Part shown: positions 8,135 through 16,881 of the stretch, piece by piece
Layout: each line of letters opens with the position of its first letter
How positions within the stretch are numbered: the stretch's first letter is position 1
NCBI GenBank assembly: GCA_965242975.1
Contig: CBDETS010000007.1
Span: 5,270,001-5,334,000, forward strand
Length of the DNA: 64,000 nt
DNA from: JAPPHA01 sp965242975
Lineage (GTDB): Bacteria > Pseudomonadota > Alphaproteobacteria > Rhodobacterales > Rhodobacteraceae
Direction of reading: 5' to 3'
The notes under the pieces: model-generated
The model's input: only the letters and a program-made list of their open reading frames with translations
Told to the model about the DNA's origin: nothing
Databases searched by the model: none
Position numbers and translations under genes: made by a program

Positions 8135-8950
8135 CTACGTAATGGGCCAGACGGGCCTCCGTTTCTTGAAGACACCCCTGATCGCTTCAAGTGCGATTAC
8201 TTCGTTCGGATCGTACTTGCCGTCGGCCTCGACTAATTCCTGAAGAAAACCGGCCATCTTCTTTGTAACGACATCATAATTGCAATCCCGGTTTTTCCTT
8301 GAAAATTCCGCCAGATCCCGAGCTAAGTCCTCAATTTCAAATCTGGATATGTCTTCTTCAACACAAGCAACGCCTTCCTCGACAAAATCAGGATGGTATC
8401 CCCAAGTCCTTGTCAGATACTCCTTGATCTTGCGTCTCTCGGCGTCGTGAATCTCTCCATCAACTAACGCCATTCTTATGGCAAGCGGCGCCATCAGGTC
8501 GAAAAGTGCCAAACCCAGGATATCGACACCGGATTTGATGTATTTGGGCACGACTTCGACCCAATCTTCGGTGTATCCGCGAGATAGCCTCTTAATTCCT
8601 ACCCAAGCCAAGCCTGACAAGGCACCTGCGCCGATTACCCAACCAACGGGCGTAGCGGCACTCGCAATACCCAACATTCCCAGCAGTCCGCCAGCAGGGA
8701 AAAAGGTTGCCGCAACGACAGGTGACGCGGCTACTGTACCGCCTGTTATGACCACGCCGCCAACATCCCAGACTTCTTGCACGATATTTCTTACACGCAA
8801 AACCAGATAGGCATCTTCGCCGGTACCCAACTGTGCTTTGAACGTCCTTTCATCCGCAATCACGGATTCAATCTGCAGTTCCTCGAAACGTTTTTTCCAA
8901 TCGCCAGCGGGAGGCGGTTGTGTGAATTTTCCAGTGGTTTCCCGGTTCAT
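8135..8950 (-). CDS. TerB-like domain protein with glycine-rich membrane segment
   Basis: 271 residues. The N-terminal 60 residues are soluble. Two hydrophobic, Gly/Ala-rich stretches follow (about 65-90, GGVVITGGTVAASPVVAATFF, and 93-120), likely membrane-inserted. The C-terminal half is all-helical with the acidic pattern of TerB-like domains, MALVDGEIHDAERRKIKEYL and, near the end, LVEADGKYDPNEVIALEAI, where paired acidic residues bind metal in TerB. TerB domains occur in tellurite and stress systems and in membrane-linked complexes; the function here is unknown. It is second in a minus-strand pair, three bases after the upstream gene. Base composition is clearly more AT-rich than the flanks, suggesting transfer. 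Confidence 0.6.
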   Translation of the reverse strand: MNRETTGKFTQPPPAGDWKKRFEELQIESVIADERTFKAQLGTGEDAYLVLRVRNIVQEVWDVGGVVITGGTVAASPVVAATFFPAGGLLGMLGIASAATPVGWVIGAGALSGLAWVGIKRLSRGYTEDWVEVVPKYIKSGVDILGLALFDLMAPLAIRMALVDGEIHDAERRKIKEYLTRTWGYHPDFVEEGVACVEEDISRFEIEDLARDLAEFSRKNRDCNYDVVTKKMAGFLQELVEADGKYDPNEVIALEAIRGVFKKRRPVWPIT

Positions 8951-8953
8951 GGA

Positions 8954-9433
8954 TTACCGGGCCTTAAGTGTTTCGAGTTGCATCATTGCCTCTTGGATTC
9001 TACGCGCCATGTTCTTGTCCTTGATGTCCTCGACACTACCAATTGTAATTCCCAACACCATAACTATGGTCTTGAAGAGCGGCCCGATTACGACACCGAT
9101 AACGGGAATTGAAATTACAAGTGTTCCTATTACGGCCCCCAATATGAGCCCGAGCGTCGCTTTCGGAAATTCACGCAACAGCCATTCGATGACATCAAGA
9201 ATTTTCCGGCCAATACGGATAACGAAGTCACCCGCCCGAATTGTCGTTTTGGCTATGTCGCTCATTATCATCTTGGCATCCGCCGAAATGGCCAATCCTC
9301 TAATCCAACGATCAATTTCCTCTTCTGACACATTAAATTTGTCGAAGAAGGATCCGATTGTTTTTTCATTGAGCTTTGCTGCCTCACCAGAAAATCCCTT
9401 CCCGGTTTTAGAGTTTTCAGCATAAGTCTTCAT
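8954..9433 (-). CDS. Small membrane protein paired with the TerB-like gene
   Basis: 159 residues from ATG 9433, preceded by GAAAGAGAGAG. A longer in-frame reading to 9553 exists but crosses the hairpin at 9454-9480 and lacks a ribosome site. Features: a soluble N-terminus, an amphipathic region around FVIRIGRKILDVIEWLL, then a strongly hydrophobic stretch at about residues 95-138 (ATLGLILGAVIGTLVISIP and a second helix ending near GITIGSV), likely two membrane passes, and a charged tail. No family recognised. Only three bases separate it from the TerB-like gene, so the two probably work together at the membrane. Confidence 0.6.
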   Translation of the reverse strand: MKTYAENSKTGKGFSGEAAKLNEKTIGSFFDKFNVSEEEIDRWIRGLAISADAKMIMSDIAKTTIRAGDFVIRIGRKILDVIEWLLREFPKATLGLILGAVIGTLVISIPVIGVVIGPLFKTIVMVLGITIGSVEDIKDKNMARRIQEAMMQLETLKAR

Positions 9434-9453
9434 GGTGTTGCTCTCTCTTTCAC

Positions 9454-9480
9454 CCAAATGGCAAGCTCTTGGCCATTTGG
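9454..9480 (-). promoter_or_regulatory. Hairpin in the leader of the membrane/TerB pair
   Basis: CCAAATGGC at 9454-9462 and GCCATTTGG at 9472-9480 form a perfect 9-bp stem with a 9-base loop. On the minus strand it ends about 20 bases before ATG 9433 and just before the ribosome-binding region. A run of T lies on its upstream side in the transcript, so it is not a terminator for this gene. It could be an operator or a leader structure affecting translation. Confidence 0.4.
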
Positions 9481-10106
9481 TTGGCAAAAAAATAAAGACC
9501 CTCGAGAGAATCTTACACAGACACAATGTAGCCGGGCGCCACCCTGCTGACATGATTTGGCGAAGTTCGAGGGGTTTTGCCGCCGCGAATCACCCTGAAT
9601 TGGGGTTTTCGACGCGTTCTGGCCGTTCGAGATGACACAAATCCGGATTTGCATGGAGTCTTGTCACCATCGGGGGGCATTGGGAATGTTCCATCCGCAA
9701 CACATCGCTCGCGCGCGGCCGGGTATTCAGACCGTTTCGGCCATGCACGGAACGCTCTGGCGGCGATGGTAACGCTGCACCAATCCACCAAATCCTTGCG
9801 GCATGAGCCAAGGAAATGTCGCCATGGCACATTTACACCCAGGTGATTAGGGCAACTCCCCGGGAAATGGCGGAGTGACGCCATCCGTCTTTTTCTGTCC
9901 TTCCAGGGGCTGAATTCGGGGCCGGTGGACGGTTCTGCCAAGGCATAACTCAATGTGAATCCCGGACGCACTTCGAGCCCGTTCCGCCGGAACGTTTCAG
10001 GTTCATACGCGCAGCGTAACGGGGGCAGCGGGCCTCGAGACATCGGGAGCACCTCGTACACCTGAAGTGTGTGCCGTCGGCGGCAGGAGATGTCGCGTTG
10101 GTTTCA
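9481..10106. other. Gap between the TerB pair and hipA, nothing recognised
   Basis: About 620 bases without a supported gene. The promoter for the minus-strand membrane/TerB pair should lie in the first 100 bases. A minus-strand open frame (9513-10061) has no family features, an odd composition and no ribosome site. This is also the 3' side of hipA; no terminator was recognised. Confidence 0.35.
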
Positions 10107-11405
10107 TCACATCAAAAGCAGTCGTTTTTGGATTGCCGTGGAAGTCGATTCCACGATCGGCTCGGGGAAATCGTCGGGCAGGGCGGCAATTGTTGAATTC
10201 AGCGCTTGTTCGGCTGAGGCGCGAATATTGTCATAGAGGTCGGAAATCCCGCGGACAGACAGGCCTGATTGTTTCCCGGTTTCCGTGAAATGCCGTCCGA
10301 GGATGTCGGAGACCTTATAGTGGTTCGACTTGCCTGCACGCATGGCGAGTCTGAAGTCCCGGTGACTGATCTTCCTGGCGTCAAAAGCCGGTTGCACGGT
10401 TAGCACATCGTAAAGCGGCGTCATGCGAAACCGTCCACCGGGGAGCAGGCCCAGACTGAAGTTCTTGGCATGCCCGTCCATTGCTCCCATGAGCCAGAAC
10501 AAGACGTTGGCTTTGAAAAAGTCCAGGCGATCTTGCGTCGGATCGTCACTGCTGCGCAGCAGATTCATGATCTCGACCATCCCAGGGCCACCTTCGTTTT
10601 GGTACTTCCGCGTGGGTGGAACGGAAAGCGCCTGGCAGCAATCTTCCTGAGGCAAGCGAACGAGGCGGCCATCCGCAGTCCAGAGCCGATCGAAACGTGT
10701 AACCACCAAGGCCTTTTGATCCTCAAACTGCGCCACGTGTGTCTGGGCTGCGCGTAACCCAAAGCCTTCCAAGATCTTCAGGCAAAAGTACTCGTTCTCG
10801 ACACTGTCAGAGAGGTCCATGCCATTTGGCAGGATCCCGATTTGCGGCTTGAGAATATGGGTTGTCGGGGTCGTGCCGGTGGGCTCCTGCCACCGTCCGT
10901 CTTTGAAAAGCAGGGCGGTCTTTTCCTGCGCGCCAGCGATCGAAATCCTGAAATCCCGTTCTTTCCGAATCCCAAGCGGCGTGATCTTCAGGTTTTTCAG
11001 TGTCGAAGCGATTTCCTCTTCGCTCAGGGGTTCTCCGGTCAAGACATCTGTCGGACCGGGAGACTCTCCTTCGGGAAGGACTTGCAGCGCTCCTACGCAA
11101 TCCCGCCCGATCTTTGACAGCAGGCTGAACGCGTCGATGCCATCCGCGCCGACATGTTCAGCAACGCGGCGACGGCTTGGATCGTGATCTGGCAGAAGGT
11201 TGTCGAATACCGCGATGACAGGCATGCCCATGTATCGTTCCGGGCGGAGAGGGAGGGAAAGCGACAGCGGCATGCGGTGTTCCCATGCCAGCCAGCTCGG
11301 GTCATAGGTAAAGCCAATTGCACCGCTGCTTTCGCGGATCAGCTGGCCGATGCAACGCGTGTTGAGAAACACATTCAGCGGCGTGTAATTGCGATTGCGC
11401 CCCAT
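10107..11405 (-). CDS. hipA: HipA-type serine/threonine kinase toxin
   Basis: Type II toxin kinase; the E. coli homologue phosphorylates glutamyl-tRNA synthetase and causes persistence. 432 residues, close to the 440 of E. coli HipA. An N-terminal HipA-N1 domain (about 10-110) is followed by the kinase core. The regulatory serine loop SIAGAQEKTAL includes Ser155, the ATP-binding Lys186 is in HILKPQ, the catalytic loop MDGHAKNFS has Asp310 and Asn314, and the metal-binding Asp333 is in PLYDVL. All key residues are present, so it should be active. Its ATG overlaps the hipB stop in TGATG, giving translational coupling. Autoregulation by HipB is expected. Confidence 0.92.
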   Translation of the reverse strand: MGRNRNYTPLNVFLNTRCIGQLIRESSGAIGFTYDPSWLAWEHRMPLSLSLPLRPERYMGMPVIAVFDNLLPDHDPSRRRVAEHVGADGIDAFSLLSKIGRDCVGALQVLPEGESPGPTDVLTGEPLSEEEIASTLKNLKITPLGIRKERDFRISIAGAQEKTALLFKDGRWQEPTGTTPTTHILKPQIGILPNGMDLSDSVENEYFCLKILEGFGLRAAQTHVAQFEDQKALVVTRFDRLWTADGRLVRLPQEDCCQALSVPPTRKYQNEGGPGMVEIMNLLRSSDDPTQDRLDFFKANVLFWLMGAMDGHAKNFSLGLLPGGRFRMTPLYDVLTVQPAFDARKISHRDFRLAMRAGKSNHYKVSDILGRHFTETGKQSGLSVRGISDLYDNIRASAEQALNSTIAALPDDFPEPIVESTSTAIQKRLLLM

Positions 11406-11656
11406 CAGAAGATGTCCTCAAAGACATCTGCTGAGCCTTTGCTGCGTATATCGATGGTGATTTCAAGGTCGAGCGCCGCAAGCAGATTGAAAATCGTCTC
11501 AAGCTTCGCATCACTGGATCCGGTTTCGATCTTGGAGATGGTCTCTTGCCAAACGTCGCTCTTCGATGCGAGCGCTCTTTGCGTCATTCCTTGACCCTTG
11601 CGTGCCAGCCGGATCGCATGGCCGATATCCTTGGGGCTTCGCGCCAGCTGTTTCAT
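11405..11656 (-). CDS. hipB: HipB-type antitoxin, Xre-family DNA-binding protein
   Basis: 83 residues from ATG 11656, with TGGAGG upstream; an in-frame upstream ATG at 11692 lacks such a site. The helix-turn-helix is at about residues 10-60 (IGHAIRLARKGQGMTQRALASKS, split here by position only, then ETISKIETG). The C-terminal part, DLEITIDIRSKG, fits the beta-strand and flexible tail of HipB antitoxins. It neutralises HipA and represses its own promoter. First gene of the hipBA operon. Confidence 0.88.
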   Translation of the reverse strand: MKQLARSPKDIGHAIRLARKGQGMTQRALASKSDVWQETISKIETGSSDAKLETIFNLLAALDLEITIDIRSKGSADVFEDIF

Positions 11657-11686
11657 GATTGCCTCCAGTAGAGAATATGGCGAATA

Positions 11687-11719
11687 AATCATAAATTGTA
11701 AATATGATTTTTAAATCAT
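11687..11719 (-). promoter_or_regulatory. Candidate hipBA operator/promoter
   Basis: An AT-rich stretch directly upstream of hipB holds three related half-sites: AATCAT (11687-11692), ATGATT (11704-11709) and AATCAT (11714-11719). The last two form an inverted repeat with a 4-base spacer; the first two form one with an 11-base spacer. HipB proteins bind inverted repeats over their own promoter, so this is the likely autoregulation site. It is inferred from symmetry and position only. Confidence 0.5.
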
Positions 11720-12499
11720 TTTCCATTTTTATGGTTTGTGCGTCATATAGTCGAGGCACGACGGTTCAAGCCGCCAAAAACTCGTGACGATCGTTCGCAT
11801 ATGGCGCCGTCCGCGTTTCACCATCATCCAGGCGAATGTATAGGCCAGTTTCAGTGTCGGTCCTGATGTACATGATCCGGTCTACGGCTCGGCATTCAGG
11901 CGATCATCGACTGTCTCAGGCGTAGTTGGTCAGAGAATTACGCATGCAGTGCAGGGGCGCGATTCTCTCTCTTGGTCGGTGCAAACCCACTCCCGCCATG
12001 CAGCGCCGCTCGGGGCTTAACGGCCGCACGCCCCCGTGTGCTCGCGGTGGTCCGACCCGACCATGCGACCTGTGTCCCCACATTTCAGAACCGCATGAGC
12101 GAATTTCTGAACGGGGTCGAATTCAATCCAAGTCCCCCGAGACTGATGCAACATCCCCGTCGCCGTCTGCGAAAACACGCGGGCGTCTGGAAGAGGATCG
12201 GCCGAATGCCGGGCCCGGACTTCAGCGGCAGGGGCACGACCCGGGCGTAGAGCGGCGGAACGCAGGTCTGCCAGTGCCGCTTCTCCTCCGGTCAATCTTG
12301 CCGGCAAGCGGCATGCTTGATGCCAAGCGACTGCGGAAGCGACGTTGTCACGGAATCGATGTCGGTTTCCTGGACGTCGCGTTCCGACACTCTGCCGGAG
12401 CGGGCTTGGCAGGGTTCATCATACGTTATTTTCGCGCAGGAGCGCCGATTCGAGTTCAAGAGTCGGCAAACCGGTACGCGACCGCGCGAACCCTGACTG
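11720..12499. other. Gap between hipBA and tctA, no supported gene
   Basis: About 780 bases. A plus-strand open frame (11926-12576) is rich in Arg/Pro, has no family features and runs into tctA antisense, so I do not accept it. A short minus-strand frame around 11780-11880 encodes about 36 residues (ending NDRHEFLAA) with protein-like composition, but it is too short to call. The region is downstream of tctA (minus strand); no strong terminator is visible. Confidence 0.35.
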
Positions 12500-14011
12500 T
12501 CAATCCCCGTCCGCAATGCCATCCTTGCGCGCTTTCGCGCGACGAGCGCGATAGCTTGGAAGGACAACGAGAATGACGGCAATTGCCAGGAGTCCCAGTG
12601 TCATCGGTCGCTCCCAGATGAACGAGACACCGTCGTAGAGTTGCATCGAACGCGCAAAGTTGTTTTCCATCATCGCGCCGAGGATGAAACCGATCAGCAG
12701 CGGAGCGAGAGGGTAATCCGCGAATTTCAGCGCGGTCGCGCAAATTCCGAAGCCGACCAGGATCAGAAGCTCGGTTGCATTGTTCTGCCCGATGTACGCA
12801 CCCATTAAGGTGAAGAACAAAATGAACGGGATCAGATAGTTGCGCGGAACGGTCAACACCTTGGCGATGTATGGAATGAGCGGCAGGTTGAGGACCAACA
12901 AGATCAGGTTGCCGATGAACATCGACATGATGACGGCCCAGAATATCTGGGGATCGTCCAGCATCAGGCGGGGTCCGGGCGTCACGTTCAACGCGATGAG
13001 AGCACCAAGGAGAATGGCCGTCGTGCCCGAGCCAGGAATGCCCAAGGTCAAAAGCGGTACGAACGACCCCGTGCAGGCGGCGTTGTTCGCCGTTTCGGGA
13101 GCCGCGAGGCCCTTGACCGACCCTTTCCCGAATTTGTCCTGCTCATCCTTGGGAGCGATATTGCGCTCCACGGCATAACCGAGAAAGCTCGCAATGGTGG
13201 CGCCCGCACCGGGCAGGACGCCAATGAAAAAGCCTTGCAGGGACTGACGTCCGATAACGGGTACAATGGCCTTTGCCTCGGTGCCGGTGATTCGCAGTTC
13301 CTTGATTTCACCGTCGTCGCCCTGCAGGTCCTTCGGCTTCAGGACGAGGAACAGCGCTTCGGGCAGTGCGAACATGGCCATGGCGAGCGTGATGAAACCG
13401 AAGCCCGACTGCAGGTCCATGATCCCCATGGTAAAGCGTGGCAAGTTGAACAGGGCACCTTCGCCGACCGTTGCCATGATCAGGCCGAGAATCGTCATGA
13501 CCAGAGCCTTCGCAACCTGACCAGTGCCTGCGAAGGCTGCGATGGCAGAGAGACCGACAACCATCAAGGCGAAATATTCGGCCGAATGGAACAGGAGCGC
13601 TACGGAAGACAACGCAGGCGCAAAGATCATGAGCAGCAGTGCCCCGACAGTTCCGCCCGCGAAGCTCGCGATTGCGGCGATGGTCAGTGCCTTTCCCGCT
13701 TTCCCTTGGCGTGCCATGGGATAACCGTCGAAACTGGAGGCGACAGTTCCCGCGACACCCGGAGCGTTCAAGAGGATCGATGAGGTGGAACCGCCGAAGA
13801 TTGCGCCGTAATAGACTCCCGCCAAAAGAATCAGCGCCGCGGAAGGGTCGCCCATCGAGATGGCGACGGGGATCATGATGGCGATGATCGACATCGGCCC
13901 CAGCCCCGGAAGCATGCCGATGAACGTGCCGATGAGGCAACCGCCGATGACCATCAAGAGGTTCTGGACGGAAAGCGCCGTTTGCAGGCCTATGAGAAGT
14001 CCTTCAAGCAT
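12500..14011 (-). CDS. tctA: Tripartite tricarboxylate transporter, large permease TctA
   Basis: Inner-membrane subunit that carries out cation-coupled uptake of tricarboxylates (citrate-like) delivered by TctC. 503 residues from ATG 14011, with about 11-12 hydrophobic segments. Family signatures are present: MLPGLGPMSIIAIMIPV (near 30-50), YYGAIFGGSTSSILLNAPG (near 80-95), FFIGVLPGAGATIASFLGY, and KGLAAPETANNAACTGSFVPLLTLGIPGSGTTA (split by position, near 320-350). An upstream in-frame start would overlap tctB and add a basic stretch unlike the family. It is the last gene of tctCBA and begins two bases after the tctB stop. Confidence 0.95.
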   Translation of the reverse strand: MLEGLLIGLQTALSVQNLLMVIGGCLIGTFIGMLPGLGPMSIIAIMIPVAISMGDPSAALILLAGVYYGAIFGGSTSSILLNAPGVAGTVASSFDGYPMARQGKAGKALTIAAIASFAGGTVGALLLMIFAPALSSVALLFHSAEYFALMVVGLSAIAAFAGTGQVAKALVMTILGLIMATVGEGALFNLPRFTMGIMDLQSGFGFITLAMAMFALPEALFLVLKPKDLQGDDGEIKELRITGTEAKAIVPVIGRQSLQGFFIGVLPGAGATIASFLGYAVERNIAPKDEQDKFGKGSVKGLAAPETANNAACTGSFVPLLTLGIPGSGTTAILLGALIALNVTPGPRLMLDDPQIFWAVIMSMFIGNLILLVLNLPLIPYIAKVLTVPRNYLIPFILFFTLMGAYIGQNNATELLILVGFGICATALKFADYPLAPLLIGFILGAMMENNFARSMQLYDGVSFIWERPMTLGLLAIAVILVVLPSYRARRAKARKDGIADGD

Positions 14012-14012
14012 G

Positions 14013-14495
14013 TCAGCCTCCGATAAAGCCCGGCAACGGGCGCATGTAGATGCCGAGAACCTCCTGGACCAGGTACCAGACCGAAACCGAGGCAACCAGG
14101 GCGACGGGCACCATGATGTGCCACTTGCGTTCGCCCAGGATGTAGGAGCCGAGGATCAGAAGAGCGGATGTCGAGATCAGGAAGCCCAAGGGGCGCAGGC
14201 AGAGCGCATAGGCAGTCATCAGCGCGAGAAGCAGGATCGCCTGGCCGATGTGGTACTCGCCCAGGCGGCGGTAATCGATGTCGGCTTCTTTTGGTTCGGA
14301 TTTCTCGAGGCCCAGGAGGATGACGAAGGTTGTGATGATCCCCAGGACCGACAGCACTTTCGGGAACGTGCTGGGCCAAATCGGGTTGCGCTTCATGAAC
14401 GGGGCGAGACCGGCATCCATGGTAAACCACGCAGCATATCCATAGGCCAGACAGATGCCCAGCAGAACAAGTGCGATCCAGCGATCCAAAGCCAT
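14013..14495 (-). CDS. tctB: Tripartite tricarboxylate transporter, small permease TctB
   Basis: 160 residues with four predicted membrane helices: WIALVLLGICLAYGYAAWF at the N-terminus, VLSVLGIITTFVILLGL near 50, AILLLALMTAYALCL with FLISTSALLILGSYIL, and IMVPVALVASVSVWYLV near the end. This is the usual TctB topology and size. It associates with TctA in the inner membrane. It lies between tctC (60-base gap) and tctA (one-base gap) in a single transcript. Confidence 0.92.
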   Translation of the reverse strand: MALDRWIALVLLGICLAYGYAAWFTMDAGLAPFMKRNPIWPSTFPKVLSVLGIITTFVILLGLEKSEPKEADIDYRRLGEYHIGQAILLLALMTAYALCLRPLGFLISTSALLILGSYILGERKWHIMVPVALVASVSVWYLVQEVLGIYMRPLPGFIGG

Positions 14496-14555
14496 GTCGT
14501 CCCCTCCTTATGCCGTGGTGTGGCAGAGCGGGCAATCGCTCTGCCACTTGGTCTG

Positions 14556-15539
14556 TCAAAGGAAGCCGAGCTTCCTCATCAGGTCGCCGATGACTTTTTC
14601 CTGATCTTCCAGGAAGGCCTTGAAGTCGTCGCCTGAGTTGTGAATGTTGACCCAACCGTTGCGCGCGCGAACGTCTTCCCACTCGGGTGTGTCGTACATC
14701 TTGGCGATGGCGTCCTGGTACATGGACAGCTTGTCGGCCGGCAGACCGGGGGCTGCAAAAAAGCCGCGCCAATTGACGAACGTGGTGTCGATGCCCTGTT
14801 CCATCATGGTCTGCGCATCGGGGGATGCATCCACACGTTCATCCGACGTCACGCCGATGATCTTCACTTCGCCGGCATTCGCCAGATCGACAGCTTCCGA
14901 GAACCCGGTCGAAAGGGCAGCGATTTCGCCTGACAGCAGGGCTGCCATGGCCTTGCCGCCAGCGTCGTAGGGGATGTATTTCACGGCAAGCGCATCCTTG
15001 CCGGCTGCTTCCATCACCATGGCCGCCACAAGGTGGTCCATGCCGCCGGGAACCGAGCCGCCGCCGATGGCGGTCGCACCGGGATCGCTGTCAAAGGCTG
15101 CAATCAGGTCGGCCATCGAGTTGATCGCGCTGTCCTTGCCAACGACGAGCGCAGCGTAGTCTCCAATCGTGCCCGACACCAGTGTCAGGTCGCGGAAATT
15201 GTGCGGGAAAACACCGGTCAGCGAGCGAATTACGATCGGGGTCGAGTTGACCATGAGCGTACCGTGGTTGCTGTCGGCATTTTCGATCAGGAAGCCAATG
15301 GCCTTGCCTCCGCCCCCACCGGACATGTTTTCGTAGGATGCGGTTCCCACCAAACCTGCCTTGGTCAGCGCTTCGCCAGTGCCGCGAGCCGTACCATCCC
15401 AGCCACCACCGGCACCGCCAGGGATCAGGAAGTGGACGCTGTCCAGAACCTGATGACCATCGGCTGCGACTGGTCCGGCAAGACCAAAGGCGGCGACAGT
15501 CGCGATTACGGCGCGACGGCCCAGTTTCAATGTCGTCAT
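14556..15539 (-). CDS. tctC: Tricarboxylate-binding periplasmic protein TctC (Bug family)
   Basis: Periplasmic receptor of the TctABC system. 327 residues from ATG 15539 with GAGGAAAAT in front; an upstream in-frame start at 15587 would spoil the signal peptide. The signal peptide is RRAVIATVAAFGLAGPVAADG. The mature protein begins VLDSVHFLIPGGAGGGWDGTAR, the glycine-rich ligand loop of Bug proteins (PGGAGGGWD). A second family segment is GGGSVPGGMDHL. Ligand is probably citrate or a related tricarboxylate, an inference from the neighbouring citrate-lyase genes and TctDE-type regulators. First gene of tctCBA, with the strong promoter at 15598-15640. Confidence 0.95.
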   Translation of the reverse strand: MTTLKLGRRAVIATVAAFGLAGPVAADGHQVLDSVHFLIPGGAGGGWDGTARGTGEALTKAGLVGTASYENMSGGGGGKAIGFLIENADSNHGTLMVNSTPIVIRSLTGVFPHNFRDLTLVSGTIGDYAALVVGKDSAINSMADLIAAFDSDPGATAIGGGSVPGGMDHLVAAMVMEAAGKDALAVKYIPYDAGGKAMAALLSGEIAALSTGFSEAVDLANAGEVKIIGVTSDERVDASPDAQTMMEQGIDTTFVNWRGFFAAPGLPADKLSMYQDAIAKMYDTPEWEDVRARNGWVNIHNSGDDFKAFLEDQEKVIGDLMRKLGFL

Positions 15540-15597
15540 ATTTTCCTCCACGAGTTGTCGTTCACCTGCGCGACGAACACCGCCCACAGGCGGACGT

Positions 15598-15640
15598 ATT
15601 ATAGTTGCCGAAACTGTCGCGAAACTGTCGCGAAACTGTC
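15598..15640 (-). promoter_or_regulatory. tctCBA promoter: consensus -10 with three 11-bp-spaced activator repeats
   Basis: On the minus strand TATAAT (15603-15598) is a perfect -10. Six bases upstream of it begins the first of three identical 9-mers, GACAGTTTC, at 15610-15618, 15621-15629 and 15632-15640. The period is exactly 11 bp, one DNA turn. The place of a -35 (15621-15626) is AGTTTC, inside the repeats, so there is no real -35. This is how PhoB/OmpR-type regulators act: direct repeats replace the -35 and the regulator recruits polymerase. The divergent response-regulator gene at 16210 is the obvious partner. A start of transcription near 15591 would leave a leader of about 50 bases. 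Confidence 0.75.
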
Positions 15641-16209
15641 GGTCGAGGATCGGACGTCATCCGACAAGACAGGTGTCGGCCGCTTGACAGGTTTCGTGAC
15701 ACGAGAGTCCCTTGCAGGATTTCCCGGGTTGAACGGGCTCTTCCTTCGGCCCGGAAACTTTTCGACCGAAGGACCAGGAATTGGGAGCCCGCCTGGCACG
15801 ACGGAATTGCCGACACAACGTTCTCGCGCGCCTTTGCCGGGCTTGACCGGGGGCGGGCTCGAGGGAATGATGCACGAGGCGCAGATCGGTGAAGTACCGG
15901 GTTAGATCATCGTCGCGCATGTCGGCCGTGCCTCCCGCATGGCCGTGGCACCTTCCAATTGCAGGACGAATTCAGGCCAACCTGCACGAGGCGGGCCGGA
16001 AAGGCGTGTCCGAGATTCAGGAATGCGCGCCGGTTGGCCCGGTTTCTGACGGATTTTCGGTGACAGAAGGCGGGATTCGGCCTCTACCCGAACATCCCGC
16101 AGGATTGTATTCCGGGACCGAACCGGTATTTTCAGGGACTACGGTCACTCTGAAGGCGGTCTCAAGTCTTTCACGAGACTCATTGGTGGTTGGAAGGATT
16201 ACCGCGAAC
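15641..16209. other. Rest of the divergent tctC/response-regulator intergenic region
   Basis: About 570 bases. The response-regulator frame stays open upstream to 15889, but that extension has no family similarity and the receiver domain starts cleanly at 16210, so I treat it as non-coding. Two similar decamers, GACAGGTGTC (15668-15677) and GACAGGTTTC (15686-15695), resemble the repeats at the tctC promoter, but their spacing is 18 bp, not 11. The promoter of the regulator operon must lie here, but I could not place it. Confidence 0.35.
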
Positions 16210-16881
16210 ATGCGGCTGTTATTGGTCGAAGATACCGAAGACGTCGCGGATGCAATTGTTGCCAGCTTCGAGCGGCGGGGCGATGCGGTTGACCTGGTGA
16301 CATCGGTCGACGAGGCAAAGAGCGCGATCGCGGTTCAGGAATACGATGTCATGCTTCTGGATATCGGTCTGCCGGACGGTCTGGGCACCGAAATCCTCCG
16401 GTCAGCGCGCGACCGAGGCAGCCGAACACCGATCCTGATGCTGACAGCCCGATCTGAAATCGAAGACCGGGTCGCCGCCCTGGACAAGGGTGCCGATGAC
16501 TACCTCGTGAAACCCTTCGATTTGCGCGAACTTCACGCGCGGGTCCGCGCCATGCTGCGGCGCCAGGACGAAGACCGTTCGGGAATCATCGAGTTCGGCG
16601 ATATCGTGTTTGACCCGGCGGGACTCACAGTCGAGGTCTCCGGCAAACCCATCTCGCTTGCCCGACGGGAGTTCAATCTGCTGGAAATCCTTTTGGCCAA
16701 TCGCGAGAGAGTGGTGCCGAAAGAGAAGATCTTTGAGTGCATGTTTTCGTTCAACGACGAGGATGTCAATTTGAACGCTGTCGAATTGTACGTTGGCCGC
16801 TTGCGCAAAAAGCTCCGGGAAAGCCGGGTCGCTATCAGGACATTGCGTGGGCTCGGCTATCAACTGGTCAATGATGACTGA
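16210..16881 (+). CDS. OmpR/PhoB-family response regulator (TctD-like)
   Basis: 223 residues from ATG 16210. The receiver domain (1-115) has the acidic pocket Glu7/Asp8, phospho-acceptor Asp51 in LLDIGLPDG, Thr79 in LTA and Lys101 in KPF. The winged-helix domain (about 128-220) has ISLARREFNLLEILL and the C-terminal VGRLRKKL...IRTLRGLGYQL pattern. Divergent from tctCBA and followed by a histidine kinase, it matches TctD/BctD regulators that activate citrate uptake. It probably binds the repeats at 15610-15640. Its last bases overlap the kinase start. Confidence 0.92.
   Translation: MRLLLVEDTEDVADAIVASFERRGDAVDLVTSVDEAKSAIAVQEYDVMLLDIGLPDGLGTEILRSARDRGSRTPILMLTARSEIEDRVAALDKGADDYLVKPFDLRELHARVRAMLRRQDEDRSGIIEFGDIVFDPAGLTVEVSGKPISLARREFNLLEILLANRERVVPKEKIFECMFSFNDEDVNLNAVELYVGRLRKKLRESRVAIRTLRGLGYQLVNDD

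Noticed and set aside
11760..11790. tRNA-like T-arm (GGTTCAAGCC)
   Set aside because: No matching acceptor stem or anticodon arm around it.
11926..12576. Plus-strand open frame of 216 codons before tctA
   Set aside because: No motif, Arg/Pro-rich, no ribosome site, and its end is antisense to tctA.
15889..16209. Upstream extension of the response-regulator frame
   Set aside because: The receiver domain begins exactly at ATG 16210; the extension has no similarity to any regulator and covers the likely promoter region.
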